NCBI GenBank assembly: GCA_018716625.1
Contig: DVJQ01000012.1
Coordinates: 1 to 44,925 of the forward strand
DNA: 44,925 bases
DNA from: Candidatus Galligastranaerophilus intestinavium
GTDB taxonomy: Bacteria; Cyanobacteriota; Vampirovibrionia; Gastranaerophilales; Gastranaerophilaceae
Direction: 5' to 3'
Under the pieces are notes generated by a model. The model saw only the letters and a list, made by a program, of their open reading frames with translations. It had not been told where the DNA came from and did no database searches. Of the stretch, positions 1-9,564 are shown in pieces (positions within the stretch are counted from its first letter, which is position 1; the number at the start of each line of letters is the position of its first letter). Position numbers and translations under genes: made by a program.

Positions 1-236
1 TCTGTTTGTAAAAGTAAAGATATAAAATATTAAAATATTTACATTTTGTAATAAATTTGGTTAAAAATCCCATAAAATAGTATATTTTAAGTGTGTTCCG
101 CCTGTTAAATATATCATAACTTTAAAAAAACAAATACACAATATTGCCAAAAACATTTAAAAAATCAATAAAAAAGCCTTGCATTGAAAAATTTAACATG
201 TATGATTTAATATATCGTAAATTATAAAGGAAACTA
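1..236. other. Non-coding leader upstream of infA
   Basis: Very AT-rich stretch with no open frame that looks like a gene and no tRNA-like or riboswitch-like fold that I can recognise. It presumably holds the promoter for the ribosomal operon near its right end. What lies to the left of the window cannot be seen, so the 3' end of an upstream gene's terminator region could also be here. Confidence 0.6.
179..213 (+). promoter_or_regulatory. Candidate promoter of the infA ribosomal operon
   Basis: Two overlapping sigma-70-like readings are possible: TTGCAT (179-184), 16-nt spacer, TATGAT (201-206); or TTGAAA (184-189), 18-nt spacer, TAATAT (208-213). Either would start transcription 15-25 nt before the infA ATG and leave the AAAGGA ribosome-binding site (226-231) in the mRNA. 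Judged by eye in AT-rich DNA, so modest confidence. Confidence 0.4.
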
Positions 237-452
237 ATGTCAAAAGACGTAATAGAATTTGAAGGAACTATACTTGAGTCATTGCCAAATGCTATGTTTC
301 GCGTGGAGCTTGAGAACGGGCATGAAATCTTGGCTCATATTTCAGGAAAGATAAGAAAGAATTTCATTAGAATTCTTCCGGGTGACAAGGTAAAAGTCGA
401 GATGACTCCATATGACCTGACGCGAGGCAGAATTACATACAGGCTAAAATAA
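237..452 (+). CDS. infA: Translation initiation factor IF-1
   Basis: Encodes 71 residues, the normal IF-1 length, forming one S1/OB-fold RNA-binding domain. IF-1 binds the 30S A site with IF-2 and IF-3 during initiation. Conserved landmarks are visible: the start [12 protein letters not shown], the central [19 protein letters not shown] and the end [13 protein letters not shown] at 237 follows an AAAGGA ribosome-binding site. It is the first gene of a run of ribosomal genes and lies 20 nt before rpmJ, the usual bacterial neighbour. The map, adk and secY genes that often precede infA are not in view and the 236 nt upstream look non-coding, so the operon may begin here. Confidence 0.97.
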   Translation: MSKDVIEFEGTILESLPNAMFRVELENGHEILAHISGKIRKNFIRILPGDKVKVEMTPYDLTRGRITYRLK

Positions 453-472
453 AATAATAAAGGAAAATAAAA

Positions 473-586
473 ATGAAAGTAAGAGCATCAGTAAAACCTA
501 TTTGCAAAAATTGCAAAGTAATTAAAAGAAGGGGCAAAGTAACGGTAGTTTGCTCGGATCCAAGACACAAACAAAGACAAGGCTAA
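473..586 (+). CDS. rpmJ: 50S ribosomal protein L36
   Basis: A 37-residue gene found by reading the gap between infA and rpsM. The translation begins [20 protein letters not shown] and ends with [10 protein letters not shown], the standard L36 pattern. It keeps the zinc-ribbon ligands Cys11, Cys14, Cys27 and His32, so this is the zinc-binding (C+) form. An AAAGGA site lies just before the ATG. The infA-rpmJ-rpsM-rpsK order is the common bacterial one. L36 is a small 23S rRNA-binding protein of the large subunit. Confidence 0.97.
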   Translation: MKVRASVKPICKNCKVIKRRGKVTVVCSDPRHKQRQG

Positions 587-616
587 GTAAATTAAATCAA
601 TAGGAGATATAAATAA

Positions 617-985
617 ATGGCAAGATTGGCTGGGGTTGATTTGCCCCGTAACAAAAGAATGGTTATAGCTCTAACCTATATTTATGGAATCGGACCGACA
701 AGAAGTGCCAGAATTCTAGAAGCTTGCGGTATTTCGCAAGACCTTAGAACTGACGACTTGACGGATGATGATATTAAAAAATTAAGAGATGAAATATCTC
801 ATTATACAATTGAAGGTGACCTTAAAAGAGAAGAATCTCTAAACATTAAAAGGCTGTCTGAAATTAACTCTTACAGAGGCGTAAGACACAGAAGAAAATT
901 GCCTGTAAGAGGACAAAGAACAAAAACAAATGCCAGAACTCGCAGAGGTAAAAAATCCGGACCTATTGCAAACAAAAAGAAATAA
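617..985 (+). CDS. rpsM: 30S ribosomal protein S13
   Basis: Encodes 122 residues, typical S13 length. It starts [20 protein letters not shown], has the helix-two-turns-helix segment with [12 protein letters not shown] near residues 24-35, and ends in the very basic tail with [20 protein letters not shown] that contacts tRNA and rRNA in the subunit head. An AGGAG ribosome-binding site lies about 10 nt upstream. It sits between rpmJ and rpsK with short gaps, as expected for the alpha-operon arrangement. Nothing looks unusual. Confidence 0.98.
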   Translation: MARLAGVDLPRNKRMVIALTYIYGIGPTRSARILEACGISQDLRTDDLTDDDIKKLRDEISHYTIEGDLKREESLNIKRLSEINSYRGVRHRRKLPVRGQRTKTNARTRRGKKSGPIANKKK

Positions 986-1035
986 TGTGGCTTTGAAGCG
1001 TAAAGTTTGAAATTAACTAAAAGGAAGATAATATA

Positions 1036-1422
1036 ATGGCTAAACCTACAAAAACTAAAAAGAAAGAAAGAAAGAATGTATTGCAAGGTGTTGTACATAT
1101 ACAATCAACTTTTAACAATACAATTGTTACTTCAACAGATACTCAAGGTAATGCTGTTGCTTGGGCTTCAGCAGGTGCATGCGGTTTTAAAGGTGCCAGA
1201 AAAGGTACACCTTTTGCAGCGCAGTCTGCTGCAGAGCTGGTTGCTAAAAAATCGGTCGATCAAGGCATGAAAAAAGTTGAAGTATTTATAAAAGGACCTG
1301 GTTCAGGCAGAGAAACTGCAATTCGTGCAATACAAGCTGCAGGTCTTGAAATAACACTTATTAAGGACGTAACTCCTATTCCTCACAATGGCTGCCGTCC
1401 TCCTAAGAAAAGAAGAGTATAA
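1036..1422 (+). CDS. rpsK: 30S ribosomal protein S11
   Basis: Encodes 128 residues, matching S11, a platform protein that helps form the mRNA exit region with S7 and S18. Hallmarks are [19 protein letters not shown] in the first third, [19 protein letters not shown] in the middle and the end [18 protein letters not shown]. The N terminus is lysine-rich ([12 protein letters not shown]). AAGGAAG precedes the ATG. It is co-directional with rpsM (50 nt upstream) and rpsD (23 nt downstream). Confidence 0.98.
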   Translation: MAKPTKTKKKERKNVLQGVVHIQSTFNNTIVTSTDTQGNAVAWASAGACGFKGARKGTPFAAQSAAELVAKKSVDQGMKKVEVFIKGPGSGRETAIRAIQAAGLEITLIKDVTPIPHNGCRPPKKRRV

Positions 1423-1445
1423 CAATATAAAAAAAGGAGCTAAAA

Positions 1446-2048
1446 TTGGCTAGATATACAGGACCGACAAATAAATTATACAGAAATTTCGGTGTCAAGG
1501 ATTTGTCCAACCGTAAATTGACATCGTCTATGAGACAAAATTCTTCAGGACAGCATGGTGCTATGAGAAAAAAAGCCTCTGATTATGCCCTACAACTGAA
1601 AGAAAAGCAGAAGATACGTCTTACTTATCTTGTTTCAGAAAAACAATTTGCAAAGTACTATGAAACTGCTTCTCGTAAGACAGGCGTAACCGGTACAATT
1701 ATGTTGCAAATGCTTGAATCAAGACTTGATAACGTAATATTTCGTGCAGGTTTTGCAGTTACAAGACGTCAGGCAAGACAGATTGTTAACCATGGACATG
1801 TTCTTGTAAATGGCAAAAAAGTTGATATTCCCTCCTACTTGTTGAAAGCCGGAGATGAAATTACTGTAAAATCAAACAGTCAAAATTACATTAAAAATGT
1901 TCAAGAATCAATTGATATGGCACTTTCGTTTGCTTGGCTAAATGTAGACAAAGCTGCTCAAAAAATTATTTTTGACAGAGTACCGCAAAGGGAAGAGATG
2001 GACCCTGAATTCAAGGAACAACTTGTAATTGAGTACTACTCTAAATAG
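1446..2048 (+). CDS. rpsD: 30S ribosomal protein S4
   Basis: Encodes 200 residues, the usual length for S4, a 5'-domain assembly initiator of the small subunit and, in many bacteria, a translational repressor of the alpha operon. The N-terminal part carries [17 protein letters not shown]. The S4 RNA-binding domain occupies about residues 90-155 with [20 protein letters not shown] and [20 protein letters not shown]. The start is TTG at 1446, 6 nt after an AAGGAGC site; no in-frame ATG gives the conserved MARY beginning. N-terminal zinc cysteines are absent (C- form). Confidence 0.98.
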   Translation: MARYTGPTNKLYRNFGVKDLSNRKLTSSMRQNSSGQHGAMRKKASDYALQLKEKQKIRLTYLVSEKQFAKYYETASRKTGVTGTIMLQMLESRLDNVIFRAGFAVTRRQARQIVNHGHVLVNGKKVDIPSYLLKAGDEITVKSNSQNYIKNVQESIDMALSFAWLNVDKAAQKIIFDRVPQREEMDPEFKEQLVIEYYSK

Positions 2049-2061
2049 TAATTAGGAGAGA

Positions 2062-3048
2062 ATGAAGAATATGGAACTTAAAATTAAAAACGTTAATACT
2101 ACAACAAGCTCTGACGGTTCTCAGTATGGCAAGTTTGTTATTGAGCCGCTAGAAAGAGGCTATGGTGCTACAATTGGTAACTCTCTCAGACGTGTATTAC
2201 TCTCTAGCCTTGAAGGTGCAGCTGTAACTTCTGTAAGAATTGAAGGTATTACTCACGAATACACTTCTATCCCGGGTGCTGTGGAAGATGTTATAGATAT
2301 CATGTTGAACCTAAAAGGTCTTGTTGTAAAAACAGAAAGTAGAGATGTTCAACATTTAAGGCTTGATGTTACAAGATCTGGTCCTGTTTTGGCTTCTGAT
2401 ATTGAGTTGCCTGCGGGAGTTAAAATCGTTAACCCTGATTGTTTAATTTGTACACTTGCTGAAGGCGGTTCAATCCATGCCGACATAGTAGTTGAGGTTG
2501 GCAAAGGTTACGTTACACAAGATGTATTAAAAGAGCAAAAAAATGGAATGCCGATCGACATGTTGCCTATTGATGCAGCATTTATGCCGATTAAACGTGT
2601 AAGTTATGTTGTTGAACCTGCTCGTGTGGGTGAAAACCTTGACTATGATAAATTGACTCTTGAAATTTGGTCAAATGGCTCAATCGATGTAACACAAGCA
2701 CTTTCAAAAGGGGCAAATCTGTTAATTGAGCACTTCTCTCAAATTGCTGCAATTACAGGTACTCCTGTAAGTGTAAGAGTTGAAGAAGAAGCTAAGGTTG
2801 AAACTGTTCAAGATGATACTCCGGCATTTACGATTGAAGACTTAGAGTTGTCAGTGCGTGCTTATAATTGCCTAAAAAGAGCAAGTATAAACTCTATGGC
2901 AGAACTTCTAAAGAAATCAGAACATGATTTGTTGAATATTAAAAATTTCGGTAAAAAATCTTCTGATGAAGTTATTGAAAAATTACACCAGTTAGGCTTG
3001 GATCTTCAGCCCAACCCTGAAGGTGTGGATGATTTAGAACTAATATAG
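2062..3048 (+). CDS. rpoA: DNA-directed RNA polymerase subunit alpha
   Basis: Encodes 328 residues, normal for alpha. The N-terminal dimerisation domain (about 1-235) includes LERGYGATIGNSLRRVLLSS, which contacts beta and beta', and the insert domain. A linker leads to the C-terminal domain (about 258-325) with DLELSVRAYNCLKRASI and LLNIKNFGKKSSDEV, the surface that binds UP-element DNA and activators; the DNA-contacting Arg and Asn of SVRAYN are kept. The start may be ATG 2062 or ATG 2071: the AGGAG at 2054-2058 is 3 nt from the first and 12 nt from the second, so it does not decide. It lies between rpsD and rplQ as in most bacteria. Confidence 0.97.
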   Translation: MKNMELKIKNVNTTTSSDGSQYGKFVIEPLERGYGATIGNSLRRVLLSSLEGAAVTSVRIEGITHEYTSIPGAVEDVIDIMLNLKGLVVKTESRDVQHLRLDVTRSGPVLASDIELPAGVKIVNPDCLICTLAEGGSIHADIVVEVGKGYVTQDVLKEQKNGMPIDMLPIDAAFMPIKRVSYVVEPARVGENLDYDKLTLEIWSNGSIDVTQALSKGANLLIEHFSQIAAITGTPVSVRVEEEAKVETVQDDTPAFTIEDLELSVRAYNCLKRASINSMAELLKKSEHDLLNIKNFGKKSSDEVIEKLHQLGLDLQPNPEGVDDLELI

Positions 3049-3064
3049 CAAAAGGATAAATAAA

Positions 3065-3493
3065 ATGAGACACCAATGTAAAAGACATCATTTATCAAAA
3101 CCGGCTGATCAAAGAAAGGCATTGTTGCGCTCTTTGGCTACCGAATTGTTTTTGCATGGCGAAATTACTACTACAATGGCAAGAGCTAAAGCACTTCGCC
3201 CATATGCTGAAAATGTTATAACATTTGCCAAAAAAGGTGATTTGGCTTCACGTCGCCAAGCTGCAAAATTCATTTTTGATAAAGAAACTTCAAAATATAT
3301 GAATCTTGAAACAGGTGAGATATTTGACACACCTCAAGAAGGACAAAAACTTCCTTCCCAGACTGTTTTAAGACAATTATTTAGTGTTATCGGCAAAAAG
3401 TATGCAACTCGTAATGGTGGCTATACAAGAATATACAGACTTGCACCAAGACGCGGTGATGCAGCTGAGATGGCATTAATTCAACTTGTGTAA
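3065..3493 (+). CDS. rplQ: 50S ribosomal protein L17
   Basis: Encodes 142 residues. Conserved segments are MRHQCKRHHLSKPADQRKAL at the start, LFLHGEITTTMARAKALRPY, and NGGYTRIYRLAPRRGDAAEM near the end. It is slightly longer than the 116-127 residues common in other bacteria because of a short insertion around TSKYMNLETGEIFDTPQEG, before the last third. L17 lies on the back of the large subunit near the exit tunnel. Its TAA stop shares one base with the truA ATG (TAATG), which points to translational coupling. Confidence 0.97.
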   Translation: MRHQCKRHHLSKPADQRKALLRSLATELFLHGEITTTMARAKALRPYAENVITFAKKGDLASRRQAAKFIFDKETSKYMNLETGEIFDTPQEGQKLPSQTVLRQLFSVIGKKYATRNGGYTRIYRLAPRRGDAAEMALIQLV

Positions 3494-4287
3494 TGACAAT
3501 ACGCTACGTGCTCAAAATTCAATATTTGGGTGAAAATTATCGCGGGTCGCAAAAACAGCCAAATGGTAATACAATCCAAAATAAACTTGAAGAAGCACTT
3601 TGTACATTGATAAAAAAGGACATACGCACTATATTTTCAGGCAGGACTGACTCCGGTGTCAGTGCCCGTTGTCAGAGCGTTCATTTTGATATAGAGTTTG
3701 AAATTTTGGACAAATTAAAATTTTTAAAGTCTCTAAATGCAATTTTGCCTGACGATATAAGAGTTTTTAATATTGAAAAGACTGATGAGTGTTTTCATGT
3801 TCAAAAGTCTGCAAAATTTCGCCATTACAAGTATGTTATCAGAAATCATTTTTGCGATGATGTATTTGATAAATGTGTGTTGCATTATCCGTATAAACTG
3901 GATGCAAACAGAATGGATGCTGCGCTTGCATATTTGGTTGGTGTACACGATTTTAGTGCGTTTAAGTCCAAATCAGACAACCCTGCATGTTTGTGTGAAA
4001 TATATTTGGCACAAGCACGCAGAAGTTCCGATAATAAATATGTAATAATTGACATTATCGGCAACAGGTTTCTGTATAACATGGTAAGAACAATTGTCGG
4101 AACCTTGCTTTTGATTGAAAAAAATAACCTCGAACCGCTATCGATGTTAGAAATATTAAAATCAAAAGACCGCTCCAGAGCTGGTATTACGGCGCCAGCC
4201 GTTGGGTTAACGCTCGAGAGCGTTGGTTATAACAATTGTCTTGAATATATAAAAACAAATAAAAACATAGGAAAGGTACATAAATGA
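3493..4287 (+). CDS. truA: tRNA pseudouridine(38-40) synthase TruA
   Basis: Encodes 264 residues, the usual size. TruA converts uridines 38-40 of tRNA anticodon arms to pseudouridine. The catalytic aspartate is Asp53 in [12 protein letters not shown]; most relatives have GVHA here, so the Ser at the third place is a mild variant. Other matches are [19 protein letters not shown] at the start, RHYKYVI, FSAFKSK and [17 protein letters not shown]. It overlaps rplQ by 1 nt and rplM by 4 nt (ATGA), so it is embedded in the ribosomal operon. The rplQ-truA-rplM-rpsI order is common in Cyanobacteria and Firmicutes. Confidence 0.96.
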   Translation: MTIRYVLKIQYLGENYRGSQKQPNGNTIQNKLEEALCTLIKKDIRTIFSGRTDSGVSARCQSVHFDIEFEILDKLKFLKSLNAILPDDIRVFNIEKTDECFHVQKSAKFRHYKYVIRNHFCDDVFDKCVLHYPYKLDANRMDAALAYLVGVHDFSAFKSKSDNPACLCEIYLAQARRSSDNKYVIIDIIGNRFLYNMVRTIVGTLLLIEKNNLEPLSMLEILKSKDRSRAGITAPAVGLTLESVGYNNCLEYIKTNKNIGKVHK

Positions 4288-4724
4288 AAACATTTAGCGC
4301 AAAGCCGCTTGAAGTTGAAAGAAAATGGTATGTAGTAGACGCAGATGGTCAAACACTGGGTCGTCTTGCTGTTGCCGTTGCAAATATTCTACGCGGTAAA
4401 AATAAACCTCAATACACACCACATGTTGATACCGGTGATTTTGTAGTGGTTATTAATGCTGCAAAAATCCAAGTGAGCGGCAAAAAGGAAACTGATAAGC
4501 TTTATCGTTCACACAGCGGATACCCCGGCGGTTTTAAAGAAATAAGCTTTAAAGCGCTTATGGAAAAAGATCCGACTCGTGCAATAGAAAAAGCTGTTAA
4601 AGGCATGTTGCCTCACAACACATTAGGCGATCAGCAATTTACTAAATTAAAAGTATATGCTGGTGACAAACATCCTCATGAGGCACAAAAACCTGAAAAA
4701 TATGAAATCAAAGGAGACAAGTAA
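4284..4724 (+). CDS. rplM: 50S ribosomal protein L13
   Basis: Encodes 146 residues, the typical length. Conserved L13 motifs are [20 protein letters not shown], the [20 protein letters not shown] segment, YRHSGYPGG-like (here [12 protein letters not shown]) and [13 protein letters not shown]13 is an early-assembly large-subunit protein. The ATG overlaps the truA stop (ATGA), with GGAAAGG about 10 nt upstream inside truA. rpsI follows after 2 nt, the near-universal L13-S9 pair. Confidence 0.98.
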   Translation: MKTFSAKPLEVERKWYVVDADGQTLGRLAVAVANILRGKNKPQYTPHVDTGDFVVVINAAKIQVSGKKETDKLYRSHSGYPGGFKEISFKALMEKDPTRAIEKAVKGMLPHNTLGDQQFTKLKVYAGDKHPHEAQKPEKYEIKGDK

Positions 4725-4726
4725 TA

Positions 4727-5128
4727 ATGGCAGATGCTAAATTAGAAGTAGTTAAAACCGGCAGAAGAAAATGCTCTATTGCGGTTGCAAAAGTTGTGTC
4801 CGGTAAAGGCAGAGTATTTATTAACGGTAAAACACTTAAAGGTTATTTCGGCAATCGCCCTTCGCTTGAGATGGCAATTTATCGCCCGCTTGTACTAACT
4901 GACAACCAAGATAAGTTGGATGTAAGAGTTAAGGCTGTTGGCGGCGGTGTTTGCGCTCAAGCTGATGCGATTAAACATGCAATTTCTCGCGCTTTGCTTG
5001 AAATGAATGAAGAATTTAAGCCGGTGTTAAAACAAGAAGGTCTTTTAACACGCGATGCAAGAGTTAAAGAACGTAAAAAATACGGTCGCAAAAGAGCAAG
5101 AAAAAGATTCCAATTTTCAAAAAGATAA
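4727..5128 (+). CDS. rpsI: 30S ribosomal protein S9
   Basis: Encodes 133 residues. S9 landmarks are TGRRKCSIAVAKVVSGKGRV, VRVKAVGGGVCAQADAIKHA and LLTRDARVKERKKYGRKRAR, ending with the classic basic tail KRFQFSKR that reaches the P-site tRNA. AAAGGAGACAAG precedes the ATG by a few bases, within the end of rplM. It is the last gene of the operon, since a strong hairpin terminator begins 13 nt after its stop. Confidence 0.98.
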   Translation: MADAKLEVVKTGRRKCSIAVAKVVSGKGRVFINGKTLKGYFGNRPSLEMAIYRPLVLTDNQDKLDVRVKAVGGGVCAQADAIKHAISRALLEMNEEFKPVLKQEGLLTRDARVKERKKYGRKRARKRFQFSKR

Positions 5129-5141
5129 TTTTATATCAAAC

Positions 5142-5171
5142 AAAAACCGCCCTAAATTGGGCGGTTTTTTT
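5142..5171 (+). terminator. Intrinsic terminator of the ribosomal operon
   Basis: Stem CCGCCC (5147-5152) pairs with GGGCGG (5159-5164) around a 6-nt TAAATT loop. The stem is extended by an A-tract on the left and a T-tract on the right, and ends in seven Ts. It lies 13 nt after the rpsI stop. A textbook Rho-independent terminator. Confidence 0.92.
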
Positions 5172-5252
5172 AGTAAACAAATATATGTATATTGTTTGTC
5201 TGATTTAAAACCTGATGTTCTGTGGCATAATTACTCACATAAGGAGGTTATA

Positions 5253-5711
5253 ATGGTTGATTCAATTAATGACTCAATATATTCACAAAACCTTATGGGG
5301 GCTTATTCGATTGGCAGTTACTCTCAATTGAATAAAACAGATACAGAGGTTTTTGAAGACTCTTTTCAGGATGTTTTGGATAGTGTTGGTGATAAGACTC
5401 AAGAGAATTCTGTGCAAAAAATAGACGAAAGCTCATTGGGCATTCCTTTGGGTATGGAAATAAATGGTATTCAGGAAGTTGAAGAAGTTGCACAAGGTGA
5501 TACTTCTCAATCGGGCGGCAGTGGTTCATCATCACAGGAGGATGATGAAGAATATGATGAAATGGACTTAAATCAAGACGGTACTGTAAGCCCTGCTGAG
5601 ATGATTATTTATGAAATGACCCATGGTGCAACCAAGGATAACAACTCGCAAGTTTCTTCGGCTGATTCTTCGCTTATTAGTGAAGCTATAAGTGCATATA
5701 TGGCAGCTTAG
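5253..5711 (+). CDS. Small EF-hand protein
   Basis: Encodes 152 residues that I do not recognise as a named family. It has one perfect 12-residue EF-hand loop at 105-116 (Asp105, Asn107, Asp109, Gly110, Val112, Glu116), which predicts Ca2+ binding. Before the loop is a Gly/Ser/acidic linker (about 82-104). There is no signal peptide or membrane segment. The open frame extends upstream to 5055 through rpsI and the terminator, but ATG 5253 is the real start because a strong AAGGAGGT site (5241-5248) sits 4 nt before it. It has its own transcription after the terminator. Its stop overlaps that of wecB by 4 nt. One of four EF-hand proteins in this window. Confidence 0.8.
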   Translation: MVDSINDSIYSQNLMGAYSIGSYSQLNKTDTEVFEDSFQDVLDSVGDKTQENSVQKIDESSLGIPLGMEINGIQEVEEVAQGDTSQSGGSGSSSQEDDEEYDEMDLNQDGTVSPAEMIIYEMTHGATKDNNSQVSSADSSLISEAISAYMAA

Positions 5712-6826
5712 TCTTTAAATTTTTCAATTATTGCATTGGCAATTCTTTTTGAAGCAAGCCCGTCTCCGTAAGGATTTGCGGCTTGTTTCATTGAATTGTA
5801 AAATTCTTTATCATCAAGCAATTTTTGTACTGTTGATATGATTTTATCTCTGTGAGCGCCAACTAACTTTACACATCCGAACTCAAGCGCTTCAGGGCGT
5901 TCTGTTTCATCTCTTAAAACAAGTACGGGCACACCAAGTGAGGGCGCTTCTTCCTGAACTCCGCCTGAATCGGTTAAAATTATATGTGATTTTTTCATCA
6001 AAGTTGCAAATGGTGCATAGTCAAGCGGGTCAATTAATTTTACCCTTTCTACTCCGCCAAGCTTTTTTCTTACCGTATTTTGCACATTAGGGTTCAAATG
6101 AACAGGATAAACAAACTGAATATCTTTGTTTTTGCTAACCAATTCCAAAACTGCGTCACAAATTTCTTCAAGCGGTTTCCCAAAATTTTCGCGTCTGTGT
6201 GAAGTTAAAAGTATGGTTTTTAAATTATCATCAAGCCCTATAAAATCAAGCTCTGCCTCTTTGTTTTCTACAGTGTACAAAAGTGCATCTATAACTGTAT
6301 TTCCTGTTTTGTATATGGAATTTGGTGTTTTTATTCCCGAGTTTTTTATATTGTCAATTGCGCCTTGAGTCGGGCAAAAGTGCATATCGCACACCGCATC
6401 AGCTAAAACCCTGTTTATTTCCTCGGGAAAAGGGTAGTCTTTGTTAAATGTTCTAAGTCCCGCCTCAACATGACCTATGGGAATTCTTGCGTAATAAGCG
6501 CTTAGCGCGGCAGCAGCAGCTGTTGTAGTGTCGCCATGTACAAGGACAATATCGGGTTTAATTTTTTCAAAAATTTCTTTTGTCTGTAAAAGCACATCAG
6601 AAGTCAACCCCCAAAGGTTTTGGTTTGGTTTCATCAGGTTTAGGTCATAATCAGGTGTAATTTCAAAAAGTTCAAGAACTTGATCAAGCATTTGCCTGTG
6701 TTGAGCTGTAACAACTGTTATTGCTTCAAGCTCCTCTCTTGATTGTATTTCTTTAACAAGAGGCGCCATTTTAATAGCCTCGGGGCGTGTTCCAAATACT
6801 AATGCTACTTTTATTTTCTTTTTCAT
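5708..6826 (-). CDS. wecB: UDP-N-acetylglucosamine 2-epimerase (non-hydrolysing)
   Basis: Encodes 372 residues, the normal WecB/MnaA length. The enzyme interconverts UDP-GlcNAc and UDP-ManNAc for envelope polysaccharides. GT-B fold motifs are present: FGTRPEAIKMAPL (11-23), VHGDTTT with Asp99, GHVEAGLRT with Glu121, PEEINR, TSHRRENFG with His210, and TDSGGVQEEAPSLGVPVLV (285-303), which contact the UDP-sugar. No enzyme using ManNAc lies next to it. There is no Shine-Dalgarno sequence, and a promoter-like -10 ends only 7 nt before the ATG, so it may be leaderless. It converges on the EF-hand gene with a 4-nt stop overlap. Confidence 0.94.
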   Translation of the reverse strand: MKKKIKVALVFGTRPEAIKMAPLVKEIQSREELEAITVVTAQHRQMLDQVLELFEITPDYDLNLMKPNQNLWGLTSDVLLQTKEIFEKIKPDIVLVHGDTTTAAAAALSAYYARIPIGHVEAGLRTFNKDYPFPEEINRVLADAVCDMHFCPTQGAIDNIKNSGIKTPNSIYKTGNTVIDALLYTVENKEAELDFIGLDDNLKTILLTSHRRENFGKPLEEICDAVLELVSKNKDIQFVYPVHLNPNVQNTVRKKLGGVERVKLIDPLDYAPFATLMKKSHIILTDSGGVQEEAPSLGVPVLVLRDETERPEALEFGCVKLVGAHRDKIISTVQKLLDDKEFYNSMKQAANPYGDGLASKRIANAIIEKFKD

Positions 6827-6833
6827 ACACTAA

Positions 6834-6862
6834 ATTGTATTAAAATCATATCTAAAAAACAA
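6834..6862 (-). promoter_or_regulatory. Candidate promoter of wecB, predicted leaderless
   Basis: Read on the minus strand: TTGTTT (6862-6857), 17-nt spacer, TACAAT (6839-6834), then 7 nt to the ATG at 6826. With the usual 6-8 nt from -10 to start point, the mRNA would begin at or within a base or two of the ATG. No GGAG-like site is present between them. Confidence 0.5.
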
Positions 6863-6875
6863 GCTTATTTTGTGT

Positions 6876-6904
6876 TTGTCATGCCCTTTTGTTTGTTGTA
6901 AAAT
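6876..6904 (+). promoter_or_regulatory. Candidate gyrA promoter
   Basis: TTGTCA (6876-6881), exact 17-nt spacer, TAAAAT (6899-6904). The predicted start near 6911 leaves about 25 nt of leader containing a TAGGAG ribosome-binding site (6922-6927). It is back-to-back with the wecB promoter in a 109-nt divergent region. Confidence 0.6.
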
Positions 6905-6935
6905 GTTATCAATAGGCAGTTTAGGAGTTTAAATT

Positions 6936-9479
6936 TTGAGCCAGACTAATTTATTTGACCATGGAAAAATTGTTCCTGTTAATATTCGCGATGAGATGAA
7001 GCGTTCGTATATAGATTATGCTATGAGCGTTATCGTAGGACGTGCTTTGCCTGATGTAAGAGATGGTTTAAAGCCTGTTCACAGGCGTATTTTATTTGCT
7101 ATGAACGAGCTTGGAATGACGCCTGATAAACCGTTTAAAAAATGTGCCAGAATCGTCGGGGAAGTTCTCGGTAAATATCACCCCCATGGTGACAGTGCGG
7201 TGTACGAGTCTTTGGTTCGTATGGCTCAGGACTTTGCAACAAGATACTTAACAATTGACGGTCATGGTAACTTTGGTTCTGTTGATGGCGACTCTGCTGC
7301 GGCAATGCGTTATACCGAAGCCAGAATGCACAAAATAACAACGTCTATGTTGGCAGATATAGATTGTGAAACCGTAGACTTTACACCAAACTTTGACGGA
7401 TCTTTGCAAGAACCCTCTGTTCTGCCTGTCAGACTGCCTATGTTGTTGCTAAATGGCGTGTCAGGCATTGCTGTCGGTATGGCTACAAATATCCCCCCGC
7501 ATAACTTGTGCGAAATAGTTGACGGCACAATTGCAATGATAGACAATCCTGAAATTACAATAGAAGGTTTAATGCAATATATTAAAGGCCCTGACTTTCC
7601 TACTGCCGCAACAATAATTGGTACATCAGAAATCAAAAAGGCATATGAAACAGGTCGTGGTTCAATAAAAATGTCTGCAGTATCTTCAATTGAAGAACTC
7701 CCCGGCGGAAACGGCAGGCAAGGCAGGACTGCAATTGTCGTTACTGAAATTCCTTATCAGGTAAACAAAGCAGCACTGATTGAAAAAATTGCCGACCTTG
7801 TAAAAGAAGGTAAAATACAGGGTATATCAGATATCAGAGATGAGTCCGACAGAGAAGGTATGAGAGTTGTAATAGAACTCAAGCGCGATGCAAAACCTGA
7901 TGTTGTAAGAAATAATCTGTATAAGCAAACTGCACTTATGACAAGCTTTGGCGTTAATATGGTGGCTCTTGTGGGTCAGCAGCCAAGGTTGCTTAATTTG
8001 TATGAAGTCTTAAACGAATTTATCGAGCATCGGGTAGATGTAATTACAAGAAGAACTATTTTCTTCTTAAAGAAGGCAAAAGCTCGCGCTCACATATTGG
8101 AAGGTTTAATGATTGCGCTAAATGCGCTGGATGAAGTCATTGAACTTATTAAAAAATCAAAAAATACTGAAGAAGCCAGAAATGGTTTGATGTCGCGCTT
8201 TGGGCTTGATGTAGAGCAAGCAAATGCAATTTTGGAAATGCAATTAAGGCGCTTGACCGGCCTTGAGCAGGACAAAATAAGAGCTGAGTATGATGATTTA
8301 ATTAAGAAAATTGCTGAGTACGAAGCTATTCTTGCAGATAGAAATAAAGTTTTGGCATTGATTAAAAATGAACTCTTGGAAGATAAAGAAAAATATGGCG
8401 ATGACAGAAAGACACAAATTTTGCCGGAGCAAGGCGAGTTGAATATTGAAGATTTAACCCCAAATACCGCAATGGCTGTCTTTATAACACGTCAGGGTTA
8501 CATAAAACGTATCTCGCTTGATACTTTTGAGCGTCAAAATCGTGCAACACGCGGTAAGGGCGGTATGAAAACAAAAGAAGACGATGATGTGGACCATTTC
8601 TTTACTGCGATGATGCATGATAAAGTCCTTTTCTTCTCTTCAAAAGGTGTTGTATACAGCTTAAATGTATATGATTTCCCTGAGGGCTCTCGCCAATCAA
8701 AGGGTTTACCCATCATTAACGTATTACCTATAGAACAAGACGAGCAAATTACCGCTGTTGTACCTGTAAGCGAGTTTAACCCCGATACAAATTTAATTAT
8801 GTTAACAAAGAAAGGTTATATTAAACGTATCGGACTTGATAACTTTGTAAACATCAGGCGAAACGGCATTATAGCTATAGGACTTGAAGAAGGTGATACA
8901 CTTAACTGGGTAAAACTTGCTCAAAATAACGATGAGATAATTATCGGTACATCCTGCGGTATGGCAATCCGTTTTTCAATTGAGGATTTAAGACCATTGG
9001 GACGTTCTGCAAGGGGTGTGAACTCTATGAAACTCAGAACGGGAGATACAATAATCGGTTGCGACGTTGTACCAAAGGATTACGACGCTGACTTGTTGGT
9101 TGTAACATCAGACGGTTTCGGTAAGCGCTCAAAACTAAGTGAATTCAGACCTCAAAACAGAGGTGGTCTGGGTCTTATTGCAACTAAGTTCAAGTCTGCG
9201 GCATCAAGACTTGTTGCGCTTACAATCGTTGATGAGCACGATGATATTATGGTTGTTACGGCAAACGGCATCGTAACTCGCGTAAGCGCTGCAGACATCT
9301 CGCGTCAGGGCAGACCTGCTACAGGTGTTAAGGTACAAAATCTTGTCGATAATGACACTGTAGTTTCCGTAAACAAGATAATTAACCCTGATGATGATAG
9401 TGCAAGCTCAGCTAATGTTGATTCAGATAAAGCAAATCAACAAGACAGCGACGTTTCGCAAGGAAACCTTGAACTATAA
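6936..9479 (+). CDS. gyrA: DNA gyrase subunit A
   Basis: Encodes 847 residues. GyrA cuts and passes DNA with GyrB to introduce negative supercoils. The breakage-reunion domain (about 1-500) has the catalytic Tyr126 in [10 protein letters not shown]. In the quinolone-determining region Ser87 and Glu91 ([11 protein letters not shown]) match drug-sensitive Gram-positive-type enzymes. The C-terminal part holds six beta-pinwheel repeats (for example [33 protein letters not shown]), which separates it from short ParC types. The GyrA-box region reads [10 protein letters not shown], a rearranged form of the usual QRRGGKG. The last 30 residues are an acidic Ser/Asp/Gln tail. The start is TTG at 6936 after TAGGAG. 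gyrB is not in view. Confidence 0.95.
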   Translation: MSQTNLFDHGKIVPVNIRDEMKRSYIDYAMSVIVGRALPDVRDGLKPVHRRILFAMNELGMTPDKPFKKCARIVGEVLGKYHPHGDSAVYESLVRMAQDFATRYLTIDGHGNFGSVDGDSAAAMRYTEARMHKITTSMLADIDCETVDFTPNFDGSLQEPSVLPVRLPMLLLNGVSGIAVGMATNIPPHNLCEIVDGTIAMIDNPEITIEGLMQYIKGPDFPTAATIIGTSEIKKAYETGRGSIKMSAVSSIEELPGGNGRQGRTAIVVTEIPYQVNKAALIEKIADLVKEGKIQGISDIRDESDREGMRVVIELKRDAKPDVVRNNLYKQTALMTSFGVNMVALVGQQPRLLNLYEVLNEFIEHRVDVITRRTIFFLKKAKARAHILEGLMIALNALDEVIELIKKSKNTEEARNGLMSRFGLDVEQANAILEMQLRRLTGLEQDKIRAEYDDLIKKIAEYEAILADRNKVLALIKNELLEDKEKYGDDRKTQILPEQGELNIEDLTPNTAMAVFITRQGYIKRISLDTFERQNRATRGKGGMKTKEDDDVDHFFTAMMHDKVLFFSSKGVVYSLNVYDFPEGSRQSKGLPIINVLPIEQDEQITAVVPVSEFNPDTNLIMLTKKGYIKRIGLDNFVNIRRNGIIAIGLEEGDTLNWVKLAQNNDEIIIGTSCGMAIRFSIEDLRPLGRSARGVNSMKLRTGDTIIGCDVVPKDYDADLLVVTSDGFGKRSKLSEFRPQNRGGLGLIATKFKSAASRLVALTIVDEHDDIMVVTANGIVTRVSAADISRQGRPATGVKVQNLVDNDTVVSVNKIINPDDDSASSANVDSDKANQQDSDVSQGNLEL

Positions 9480-9496
9480 AGGGTTTAAATAAAATT

Positions 9497-9527
9497 ATAT
9501 CCCGCAACATAACTTGTTGCGGGATAT
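9497..9527. terminator. Probable bidirectional terminator between gyrA and bamA
   Basis: A perfect 12-bp inverted repeat, ATATCCCGCAAC (9497-9508) and GTTGCGGGATAT (9516-9527), with a 7-nt loop. T-rich but interrupted tails follow on both strands. It stands between two convergent genes, 18 nt after the gyrA stop and 38 nt beyond the bamA stop. Confidence 0.65.
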
Positions 9528-9564
9528 TTATTATCTTTGTTTTGTTTAGGAGACTAAATAACCC

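Noticed and set aside
5055-5252. N-terminal extension of the EF-hand gene
   Set aside because: It would run through rpsI and the operon terminator; the strong AAGGAGGT site supports the start at 5253.
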